This document shows positions 11,197 to 21,169 of a DNA stretch of 64,000 bases, piece by piece (positions within the stretch are counted from its first letter, which is position 1; each line of letters opens with the position of its first letter). The position numbers and the translations under genes were made by a program. Source of the stretch: Isoetes taiwanensis (taxonomy: Eukaryota; Streptophyta; Lycopodiopsida; Isoetales; Isoetaceae); the NCBI GenBank assembly GCA_021234155.1, contig JAJEKV010000008.1, positions 6,200,945-6,264,944 of the forward strand. The letters are read 5' to 3'. The notes beneath the pieces are model-generated. The model ran no database searches, was not told the origin of the DNA, and worked only from the letters and a program-made list of their open reading frames with translations.

Positions 11197-13686
11197 TATA
11201 AGACATGCCATACTACTGGAAATACTTTAAGATAGATTTTGACCAAATTCCATAAGATAAGTCCTGAGAAGGAAAATGTCAGTGAGAGTTTAATTTATTT
11301 AAAACCAGACAAAATGGTGGATTCTCTAAACTAGGTGTGGTCTGCAGCTTGGTAATGATCTCATAGGGAATATTTGCTAAAAACCATGGGTGTCAACATC
11401 CACTAGGCTTATATGTTTAATAGGGGATAAGACATGTCTAAAATGATATTATAATAAATCGGCTTTTAACTTCTATAGCCTAGGCTCAAAATTTCCATAA
11501 AGAGCAATGGGCTACATACCATGAATTGAAATTTTTTCACTACATTTAGGAATATAGAATGATTTTGTGCGGTGAATACTTCAAAATACTTAATGGTTTA
11601 CCTAACTATTCGTAACTAGCTGAGCCATACACGTATTAGCCTGCTAACCTAAGATTGAGAAGGATTTTCGGCGCTCGTCCTTTAGGGTTTGGCCAAAGGC
11701 AGGCGGTCCGCTAAGGAAGACTTCGTGAGTAAGTTCACTGTCATGTTTATCTTTATAAAGTAGAGCAAATAGATGGCCACGACCTGCAGCTTTATTTCGA
11801 TAGCAGAATGGATGATAGAAAAAGATGTGGTCTTCAAGACCGACCTGATATCTGGCATGCTACAGCAGAGCAGTACTGATAAGACACTAAAATTTCCCGG
11901 GCTTTTACCTTGTAGACTTTACACCACAAGTAATAAAATGGCAGATTATGACACAGATGGTATGTTCTACAGCTCCGACTCTGAGAATGAGGGACCACTG
12001 AGTGAATACGAAGATGAAAAGTTGGGTTTCGGCCTTAGTAATCTAGACTTGGGAGATCATACATTTAGTAAAGGAGTTTATTCTGAGATGGGTCAGAAGC
12101 GAGGTAAAAATGAGAGTCATGGTGGCAATAAGCAATCTGGTTATGGTGCCAAGATGCCTAAGAGTGATCTGCTACATCCTAGAAAAGATACAGAAGCATT
12201 TGTTCCAGAAACACAACCTGAGGACGATTATGAGTCTGAACAAGAAGAAATACAGGTAATTTTGGTATATCCATTTGGTAATTTAACCATAGTTCTGGGT
12301 GAATCATACAATCGGAAGGAAGTCACAAGATGTATTTGGAATGATCTAAGAATGCCTTAGGGCGCAGGTTTGATTTCTATATGCATGGTTTACTCCTGTT
12401 TATTTATGAATAGTATAACTTTCATTCTAACAAAGCTTGGACAACTGGTACAAGGGGTAACAGGCCATAAGCCGAGATTACCCAAGGTACTTTTTGGCCC
12501 TTGCAATGTCACCCATATTTTGGCTAACATTGTATTGAATGGCTGCAGGTACGAGTAATCTCTTCCCTTTGTACTTTATGTTGTCCTTGCTGCTGTTATG
12601 TGGTGAATCTGAGGTTAGAAAATGAGAAGACAAAGTGGAGACTTGCAAAGTATTGCTGATTATAGCAAATATGGTTGTAGCGAGGACCTTTAAGAAAATA
12701 CCAGGATAACAAGTTCCATTTTTTGTGCTTTAAAAGGAAACTTGTTCTGATAAACAGTTTAAATATCTGATTATATGAGGCCAGTAGTGCCATAAGAATC
12801 AAATTCTTGTTTAAGATTTGGATACAGTGAATCCAACTTAAAACTTATTTAAAGACACATGTATTTGAAGCGTTTTATGAAGGAAATATGGAATACAGTT
12901 CTAAAATAGATGTATCATGCTTGCGGATGAGTCTTAAAAATAATATGATAGCTGATCATTCTGAAATAATGTTTCCTCGTAATAACATTGAGATCAGGAA
13001 AATAGGACATAGATATTTTGACATGAATGAGTAAAAGGGTCATGATTTTCAGTAGCTTGCTAAATGGTATTCTGCTGGCCCATTTTAGAAACACAGATTT
13101 GAAAAGTTTATCCTTAATATTTAAAACTGAATGTTGCTGGTACTATGACATCAATTTGGTGAAAAGATCACAATTTTCTTTGGCTGACTAAATGGTTTTT
13201 GGCTGGCCCATATTAAAATTACAGATCTGAATACTTTATCCCTGGAAATTGGGAATGGATTCCTGCTGGAACTATGACATCAATTTTGTAAATTTATCTG
13301 GACACCTATAGGAAGATAAATGAATAAAACATTTAATATATTTGTGGTTAGTAATGATAAAAGAACACACATACAGCATGTATACAGTTATGAACCTTAA
13401 AGGGTTAAGGTTTTAGTTAAAGTAATTGGGAATAAACAGTATAATTGTTTTAAGACAAGGCAGCCATTCAAGACAAAGGTGTATTCCAGGAAGATTAAAG
13501 TGATAGTGTTTAATAGTTGTTTCGGCAAAGAATTTGTATTTAAAGACAAACTATGGATCAAGATGGATGGCACTGATCTTGTTGGCCTATACAAGACCAG
13601 AGTGATAAGACAATCAAGGGATTGACCAAGATTGATGTCAAGACTAGTATGGCTTTTTGTCTAAGCTAGTTTGACTGGGTTTTTTT
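11190..13686 (+). repeat. Right long direct repeat (pseudo-LTR)
   Basis: Second copy of the 4485-6826 repeat. It carries the intact acidic ORF and an extra segment of about 165 bases (about 12874-13037) missing from the left copy. It ends in a run of about 18 T before unrelated sequence. Confidence 0.85.
11773..12360 (+). CDS. Acidic ORF inside the right repeat (candidate element ORF1)
   Basis: 195 aa open from 11773; the more likely start is the ATG at 11938 (MADYDTDG), giving about 140 aa, because the upstream part overlaps non-conserved frame. The N-terminal part is rich in Asp, Glu and Ser (SSDSENEGPLSEYEDEK), followed by a Gly/Lys-rich middle and the C-terminus IWNDLRMP. No known domain recognised. 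It is intact here and broken in the left copy. In a tandem arrangement of copies it would lie upstream of an RT ORF, which makes an ORF1-type RNA-binding or accessory role possible; that is inference. Confidence 0.5.
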   Translation: MATTCSFISIAEWMIEKDVVFKTDLISGMLQQSSTDKTLKFPGLLPCRLYTTSNKMADYDTDGMFYSSDSENEGPLSEYEDEKLGFGLSNLDLGDHTFSKGVYSEMGQKRGKNESHGGNKQSGYGAKMPKSDLLHPRKDTEAFVPETQPEDDYESEQEEIQVILVYPFGNLTIVLGESYNRKEVTRCIWNDLRMP

Positions 13687-15404
13687 TTTTTTTTTTTTGG
13701 CAAAAAAATAACACGTTATTATGTCTGCAGCTAATGCGTTATACGTTATTTTTGTGTTAGCGTTAGCTAACGGCTAACTATGCCCCAACTATCGATCCCG
13801 TCCAAAACCATCTGTCAACGGAAACCTCTTTCTATGATTGCTCCGATGGAGATCCCAGATTTCGTGAGCAGGTAATGCACATACAAGACGACGGGATCGC
13901 CTCCTCGTGCCTTTTGAAATTCGACGTCTACAAGTTGGATTAGTAAAACCCCCTAATGTTTTACAATTGTGGTATTTAGACATGAAGCCAGTAATTAAGG
14001 TGGCGTAACCATTAAAAAGGAATTAAAACCCCTTATCGGCTTCTTGTTCCATTTGGCATGGCTATGGCAAGGCCTCCCGTTTCGCCAGGATCCACTCTTT
14101 ATTATTTTGCCTTTGTTGTTTTCTTGCTCTAACTAGCGCTATGCATGATAATCAGAAAATTCCAGAAAATTGAGAGAGCTTGGACTCTAGATGCTTTCTG
14201 CATGACTCTGGTAACCAAAACGGTATTTCGTTTTCCTCAATTTTACTGGGAGCAGTATTAATTGTGGGAGGTTATTGTGTCGAATGCTGCCCTAATTGGC
14301 ATTTTTATTTTAGTCTTGGCAAAACTCTAGAACGAACCCTAAAATTTGCACTAAGATACTTAGAGTCGTTTCTAATTGTCACCGGATGCAAAGGCGATGC
14401 TAGCTTGTGAACAACTAAAATACTGGAACAGATGCCCTGTCTTATTCTAGATTTGAGCTGCATATTGCGTTTAGTATTGTGTAATATGCTACTAGATATG
14501 GACGCCTAGAAAATACTCAAACTATACAATCTATCAATTGATAAGAAAAGCAGCAGACATTAGTATCCAGACAATTCATGTCCGTTTAGTTCAATGAAAA
14601 ATGGTAGAGTTCATATCCTTTAGAAAACATGCGGCATCATATTACAATCATTTGTTCTTTGTCTTTTTTGCAAGAAAGAATGCGGCATGTTCAAATATCT
14701 ATGGCATGATGTAAAATAAGTTTCTTCAAAAGGGTAAGCTTTTAGTCTGTTAGACATCAATCCCTCAATATCATTTTCATTTTAGGTTCTCCAGTACCTT
14801 GGCATAGGTTTTTCATGAGCTTCTTCCTACCAATCTTTGTCCAATCCAAATTCTAACCATTTTTTTTGCACATGAATTAACAAGCTTTTGGCTTTTGTCT
14901 AAGAAACTGAATTTAGTGAATTGAATGCGGGATTTGCCTATCTTAGTGCGAGGAGTTGCTACTTAGTATTAAATTGCTTGGAATATTTTTTGCATACTAA
15001 TTCCCATTTCAGATACCTAGCTGCCTTAATCTACCTTTTGCTAATTTGTATCATTTGAACTAATGTCCTGTTTGAAGAACAATATATGGCATTCACTATC
15101 TCCTACACTTAATGCAGTTAACACTATTGCATATTAAACGGAAGCAAATCATCTAAATGGAAGTAAAAGGTATATTCCTTGATAATCCCCCCCCCCTAAA
15201 AAAGGGCTAATTTGGGGGCGCGACGGGGGGGAGGGGAGGGATCCATAATCTTGTATTTTACCCCCCCAAAAAAAAAAAAAAAAAAATAGCTCATTTTTTT
15301 TGTGCGACGAGAGAATTGACTGTGAAAGTGACACTTTTTCAACCAATTAGAATTTTCCCCAAATATGTTTTTAGAGAAAACGCTTGTTTTAAGAGAACGC
15401 TTAT
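13687..15404. other. Intergenic, no gene recognised
   Basis: Begins with a T run, then 13699-13770, which resembles the reverse complement of 3951-4016 (AAATAACAC, TAATGCGTTA, GTTAGCTAACGG). The rest is AT-rich with no convincing coding sequence. At 15187-15290 there are runs of C, G and A that give open frames of low complexity only. Confidence 0.5.
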
Positions 15405-15910
15405 TTGCTTGCTTCATTGTCCAGGAACAAGCTTGTAGCTATTGCATCAATTCGCACGGGGTCCCACAGGCTACAGATTGAGACAGGTAGATGGGAGCGG
15501 CCGCAATTGCCGCGAGAAGCGAGACTATGTGCCTGTTGCCAGTTACAGGTTATTGAAGATGAAAGCCATACTCTTCTGAGTTGCCCTGCTTTTGAGATAG
15601 TCCGGAATCATTTTTTGACCTTAGCATTCCATTCCACGCTTCCACAACTTCTCAGAGCACCATCTGTGCATGACTTGGCATTATACATACTTGAGGTTCT
15701 AGATAAACATCTGCAATTACTGAGCCCTCGGTAGTCATTATCTCTGCTTGTCTAGTATCATCATTACTGCAAAGGTTTTTCCCTTGAAAACCTTTCGAGG
15801 CAGGGGTTTTTTAATCCTAGTAGTAATGATTGTACTAGCCCATTGTATGGGTCCCATGACCTATTGGTCTCCGTGGATGTTAAAAAACCTATTCTATTCT
15901 ATTCTATTCT
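15405..15910 (+). mobile_element. 5'-truncated LINE, zinc-ribbon tail and (ATTCT)n end
   Basis: A 109-aa frame (15405-15734) contains the zf-RVT-type end of a LINE ORF2: RLCACCQLQVIEDESHTLLSCPAF, with Cys-x2-Cys and His...Cys spacing. After the stop, a short 3' UTR ends in a simple repeat of ATTCT units (about 15890-15910) instead of poly-A. This is the usual outcome of target-primed reverse transcription with 5' truncation. The 5' boundary is approximate. Confidence 0.7.
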
Positions 15911-16643
15911 TTTAACCAAAAAATAAAAGTGAATTAGTAACCGAAATTGTAGTATATTCAAAGATCGAAGATAAAATCTTGATATTCATATGCAAAATTT
16001 ACAGTATTTTTAAAATACTCAGTTATGTGCAAAAGTGTTAGGAGTGATGAGAGAAGGATCGAGCACATCATTATGTTCATTTGTACCATCTTTGTCACCT
16101 TTACTTGAGGAAGTGTTCAGTACTTCCAACCGAGTAATAAGAGTTTGTATAATTGACCGAATTTAAATTTAGGATCCACATTTTATATGGTCCCTGATGT
16201 AAAGTGGAACTATCTAAATACAATTGGCACAACTCTAGTGCAACGTTTCAGAATCCACAATCAGAGGATGGTAGCAAGTCAATTTTTCATCTTACTTTAA
16301 GTTACACCAAACTTTGCCTTATCAAGAAGCTGTTCTGTTTCCCAAGATATGAGTAAACAGGCTGCATTTGGACCTGCTTCTGTATCCTATCATATTTATT
16401 CAGATGGCTAATTGCAGGAACTATCATAATCAAAGTTCCCAATCATATTAAACAAATCCTGGACAAGATATTGAGAAATGAATTGGAGTTGAATCTTGCT
16501 CTCTGGTCTTGTATGCAACACAAACACCACTAGAATTCATTGTTAGAACACTAGGTCTTTGAACTCAGTTATCTCAGCATGACCAAAGAGGTGATGTAAG
16601 ACCATAAAAGGGATCATTACTCTTTTAACAGAAAAATAACAAA
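15911..16643. other. Intergenic, AT-rich, no gene recognised
   Basis: Runs from the LINE tail to the target duplication of the TIR transposon. I see no open frame of note and no recognisable repeat. Confidence 0.5.
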
Positions 16644-16647
16644 TATG

Positions 16648-16692
16648 AACAAGGTGACCTAGCAATTGCGCTAATGACCTGTGGTGCAATTG
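16648..16692 (+). repeat. Left terminal inverted repeat of the 8.2-kb transposon
   Basis: Pairs with 24780-24820; preceded by TATG (16644-16647). A second inner match, TTTTAGCTTGTTTTGG (about 16717), has a counterpart near the right end (TTTTGCTTGTTTTGG on the minus strand), so subterminal similarity continues past the perfect part. Confidence 0.88.
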
Positions 16693-16910
16693 CAAATTTT
16701 TTTTTAAAAAAATGAGATTTTAGCTTGTTTTGGAGTTATGATTTTAATTTTTTTGTGAAAGTAATAGATTGCAATTCAAAACGAGCATTTTTAAAAAGAC
16801 AGCCAATAAATGTAACATGCATCCTCAAATAAAAGAACAATTAAGACATAATTATGAAAAGAGAGAAATAAATATTTTTTTCAACTTAAAAAATAACACT
16901 TTTATGAAAG

Positions 16911-19900
16911 TCAAATGTCAACAACAACATTATCAAATGTCAAGAGGAACTTCTTTATATGAAGAATAATTTCTTCATCATCTTTTTCAATCTCTGGATG
17001 AGTATCTCGAGCAGTAAGAACAGGTTCTTGCTCGGCTGGTTCCTCCAATTTCTGCATATCTTCAAGGGGAATCAAGTCAACAAAATCTGCAGGATCGTCT
17101 GTATTTCCAGTAATTGGACTTCAGAGCTTGTTGGTTTGGCACTACCATCAATATCCTTAGCACCAAGTTCCTGGTTCTCATCAGGCATACTCTGCAAAGA
17201 ACTAATTCTTGACCTAATAAATGCCACAGAGTCCTTATCAATATCAATTGCAATACAATTTCATCCTTTCTTCAAGGCACATGCAGTAGTAGTTCCAGAA
17301 CCAGAAAATGCATCAACAATCCAATCTCCTGGTTGAGAAAACATTTCGATCAAGGTGTTGATTAAACTTTGAGGCTTTTGATATGGACTGACAACTCTTC
17401 CTTGATGCACATGATCTGTAAGTTTTTGTAAAACAGCTGGACACTGAAAAACATTTTGCAAGTCCATTCCAGTAGTGTTATAATGGAGAATGCTTCTTTT
17501 CGAGTCTAATTTATAGTAACCAATGTGGAGCATCTCCCATACATTAACAAGTCTAGCCCCTCCACCATGTCCTCTCACATTTGTCTTCAACCTGCAGACG
17601 AGTAAAGGAGACAAAGTTTAATCATTGCTATGACGGCATAGTGAAGGTATTGCACGAGAATAGGTAAAATCTTTTGTAAAAGGTAATAGCTAAGGTGATG
17701 GTCATTGCTCTGATGGCATAGAAAAAGTAAACAAGTTGCTAAAATGAGACAAGGATTTACCATATTGCTGGCTCATAGCCCGCATTGCAATGTTCCTTCA
17801 TTGCAGCCTGGACTAGACCCGCCTGATTGCTAGAATGAAAGACAACTATTCTCCACAGTCAAGCAGTGTTCAATTTCTTAAACTTAGTACTCAAAAAAGC
17901 ATCGAACTCGGCATAAGTAAATGCACTTTCATCTCCACGACTATCTGGCAACTTGAAGCCATATGGAATATCTGCAATGCACAAGGTAAAGTCTCGAGGA
18001 TTCAAGGCTCAATCAATGTAAACATAATTTCCTTGAACCACTTGGTATAAACAGTTTTGATCATAGAGAGTAAAGCTCTCAAACTCAGACGGCACAAAAC
18101 TTGAGGCAGCCTCCTGTTTTGATTTGAGCTTGCTACGTTCCATCTTGCATAGCCTTACAAGATTTAAAAATCCTGGTGGCACAGGATCCTTCTTTTTCTG
18201 CAAGTAGAAAACCATGTTCCATTAAATGATAAATTATCCAAAATGACAATGTTAAATGGAAGGCAAAAAGGAGCAGCACCCATAACTAGATAAACAACTG
18301 TAGTTAAAAATGTTGCAAGCCTATGCTGGCATAGGACAACGTAATATAAAAAACCGACTGAAACCTTTTGAGCCTATGATGGCATAGCACAAAAGCATTT
18401 AAAAATTAATCCAACACGGCATTGCAACAACACAACTAGAAAATGAACATGCAATTAGGTAGGTGACTTAAATTGAAAAAACTGCATACCCAATTGGTGA
18501 AGTTAGAGGCATATTCATTTATTTTTTCGTTAGAGGAAAATGTCGGATACAGCTCTCTCACTTTTTCCCAGTTGTCACAGTTAAGGTGTAACATAAGCTG
18601 TTGTTGGCTGGCTGCACAGTCCTTTTGGCTGCAACAAAAAGCTTAGAATTCAAATAACAAATTCACAAGACATATAAAAAATTCTTTTTTGCAGATCCCA
18701 TATCTGAATGGAAACAAAAAAATGGTAAAGCTTTTGAGAGAAACCTATGAAATCATGGCTAAGAACAAAAGAAACACTTACACGACCGTGTCTGAAGGCA
18801 AGCTGGAAATAATTGTCATACTTGATCAAAGACGTTCTAGCATCTGCAGCCGAGTAAGTCAAGCAACACTCTGTAGCGCAATGTTCTTTTAATTGCAGAT
18901 ATAAGTCTTGGTCATTCTTAATGTCTTTGCCCTGGTGTTCTGCTCGAAAGAGCTCGTACTCTTCGTGCATAAACTTTATCTTATCAGTAAAACTCATACT
19001 CATCCTATACTCGTTATCTACATTGTGGCTCATGGCAAGAAGTTTTGCTTCTGAATCAGTGACGCCAACATAAACAAAGGCAAAGATTTGGGAAAAAGCA
19101 TGGGCTTTTGTTTCTTTGTACAACTGCCTTCTAGCTTTAAAACTGTGTGTACCACCCAAGACAAAGTACCTGTAACTTTCATCTTCTTCCTTCACGAACT
19201 GCTTTTTGCTACTGCACTGCTTTGGATCTACAATGCATACGTGTGGAGCTGTGGCAGCATTAGGTCTATTCCTAATCCTCTCTTTCAAGGTCCCCAGATG
19301 ACCAGCATATATTTTTCTAACTTGGAGAGGCCTTTCTCCATTTTCATCTTTAGGACAGAATTTTACACAGTCCACTAGAAGATGCATAACCCCAGGAACA
19401 CGACATCTATTTTCAATATCTTCCAACTTTTTAGAAGCCATGTCCTTATCTTTTCCAGCAATTTGGGTACCTGGACCATCTGGTACGTAAACTTTGGTTT
19501 GCTTTTTTCCAGGTTTCTTTGTCTTCTTCTGTGATCTTTTTCATTTGGGCTTCGCTGCTTCCACTACCACCACCACTTCTTCTTCTTCAGACTCGGAATC
19601 ATCCTCCTCAGTGGGCGGTGGACTCTCTTGTCGACTTGACTGCTCAAATGGTGGGCTAGGAGGAGAGGGGAGAGCATCAATATCTTCTCGATCAACTATA
19701 GGAAGTGAGGAACCTCTTGTAACTAGAACTTGCTTGATAATGGAAAATAGATCCTGTAAAACCGAGCATTTTATAATTAGAACCTGCTAGTAAAAAAAAT
19801 ATGTCTTGCAAAATCGGTTCCTAAAGTATAAAGGCTATGAAGTCATGGCAAGGCAAAATACTCCCTTTTCTTAAGGTCTTCATGTTGTAGGAAATATACT

Positions 19901-20333
19901 CCTGGAGGTTCTCGGGAGAAGACAAACTCAATTTAAAGTATCCAATATCAACAGAAAATGTGCTCTACTTTCTATGAGCAATTGTAGTGCACATTATGTG
20001 GCACATTCCAAACAGATCCACAGAAAGAACACGTCCACAACTCTTGAAATCTTTCAGCAATTGTGTTTCTTTTCCAGGAATAGAACATATGTAAACATAG
20101 ATGGAGCTTACAGTATCACTTCCTCACACTAAAAGCCACTGCTGGTCTTTACAAAAATACGTGTAGGGTTCAGTTTCAACAAATGTACCTTCCTTTAGTG
20201 CTGGCTTTTCCTTACGATACTTCTTAGGAAGCTCAGTAGATTTGGAACTACCACCAGCATCCCTTTCTGTTTCAGTCCTCCTGCATTCCCATGAACACAA
20301 GTTTAGAAAACACTTGCACCTGCAACAGTACAT
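16911..20333 (-). pseudogene. ParB-like domain plus beta-class DNA amino-methyltransferase, broken
   Basis: Would methylate the amino group of adenine (N6) or cytosine (N4) in DNA. Exons run from about 20333 (unrecognised N-terminus), through an acidic Ser/Glu-rich stretch and Lys-rich segment (19450-19756), to a ParB/Srx-like domain (18783-19441; core YFVLGGTHSFKARRQLYKE). Then come exons at 18489-18629 and about 17770-18200 and 16911-17600. Methyltransferase motif IV reads ADIPYGF (17961-17972 is D-I-P-Y, where DPPY or SPPY is usual). Motif I, VDAFSGSGTTTACAL, follows near the C-terminus, the order typical of the beta class, then a CIAIDID strand. In-frame stops: TGA at 20124, 19541, 18009, 17859 and 17261; TAG at 19965 and 19821 (lowest coordinate given). 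There is also a frameshift near 17130. It is transcribed away from the transposase gene. Bacterial-type origin of the domain pair is inference. Confidence 0.75.
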
Positions 20334-20367
20334 CTAACTAAGAGCATGTGTTCTAAAAGTTGTATTA

Positions 20368-20890
20368 TGTCTATGATGTTATAGACATCTTGAACTTTTG
20401 AAGGTAGAAATACTCCAGCAAATAGTCTAGCACAAGACAATACTAAATATTATAGTATTTTTTTGTCTCAAGTAAGAAAACAATAGATTGATTACAGACA
20501 ACTAAACCTTGTACTACTAAGTTGTACCATGTCTATGACGTCATAACAAAGGTCTTCTTAAAACATGGTACGCTCATAATGTTATGGCAGAAAATATTGA
20601 AATAAGCACATTTCGTACTGTTAAGTTGTACCGTGTCTAAAACATTATAGCTAAGGCCTTTTGTAAAATATGCTACGCCTATGCCGTCATAGCACAAGAC
20701 AGTGAAATACTATATGTCTACAACGTCAGTTGGTCTTTTGTAAAACATGCTATGCCTATGCCATCATAGCACGAGACATTGAAATACTATATTGTGTCTA
20801 TAACGTTATGGCTATAACGTTATGGCTAAGGCCTTTTAAAAAATATGCCATGCCTATGCCGTCATAGCACAAGACAATGAAATATGCACA
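20368..20890. promoter_or_regulatory. Divergent intergenic region with tandem units and palindromes
   Basis: Lies upstream of both element genes. Four diverged units start at GTCTA (20531, 20635, 20716, 20796), the last three spaced 80-81 bases. Most contain a near-palindrome around AACGTTA and one reading CTATGCCGTCATAG (20679-20692, 20854-20867; variant 20756-20769). Also TATGACGTCATA at 20534-20545 and a 20-bp inverted repeat, TGTCTATGATGTTATAGACA, at 20368-20387. The same 14-mer occurs at 24411-24424 after the transposase gene, and its reverse complement or close variants at 17628-17641, 18321-18334 and 18374-18387 in methyltransferase introns. These are likely protein-binding sites; which protein binds is unknown. 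Confidence 0.65.
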
Positions 20891-21169
20891 TGATGTCTAC
20901 CTTGGACTACTAAAAGGCCTATATTCGAATCTTACAAAGATAGTACAACACAAAGCTACAAAAAAACATCCAATCTATCCAGCCAAAACAAAATTGCTTA
21001 CGAAATAAGACTAAAAAAGTAAGAAAACCAACAAAAAAACATTAAAAAAGAGACTAGAAATATTTTCTCCATGTTAGACTACAAATTTTGAACGAATCAT
21101 TTTTTAAGAAATGTTTAATGCAGTGTTGCTTCTTTGTTAGGTCCTATTTGCATTGATTGAGGTGTAAGT

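Larger units (their letters stand above)
4485..13686 (+). mobile_element. Telomerase/Penelope-like retroelement with long direct repeats
   Basis: A reverse transcriptase region (7187-10989) lies between two long direct repeats, 4485-6826 and 11190-13686. Both begin TATATAAGACATGCCATACT and both fade after TAAGCTAGTTTGAC. The right copy is followed by a long T run. Known Penelope-like elements often carry such pseudo-LTRs because copies insert in partial tandem; this layout fits that, and I see no TG...CA ends, tRNA primer site, protease or integrase. No GIY-YIG endonuclease was recognised, so the exact clade is open (Penelope-like, an endonuclease-lacking relative, or a separate telomerase-like group). 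The coding parts are damaged by stops and frameshifts. Confidence 0.7.

Noticed and set aside
15149-15417. Open frames with Phe/Pro runs
   Set aside because: Produced by homopolymer runs of A, C and G.
20534-20545. Simple CRE/bZIP site (TGACGTCA)
   Set aside because: Possible on its own, but it belongs to an iterated motif set specific to the transposon, so a host bZIP site is not the best explanation.
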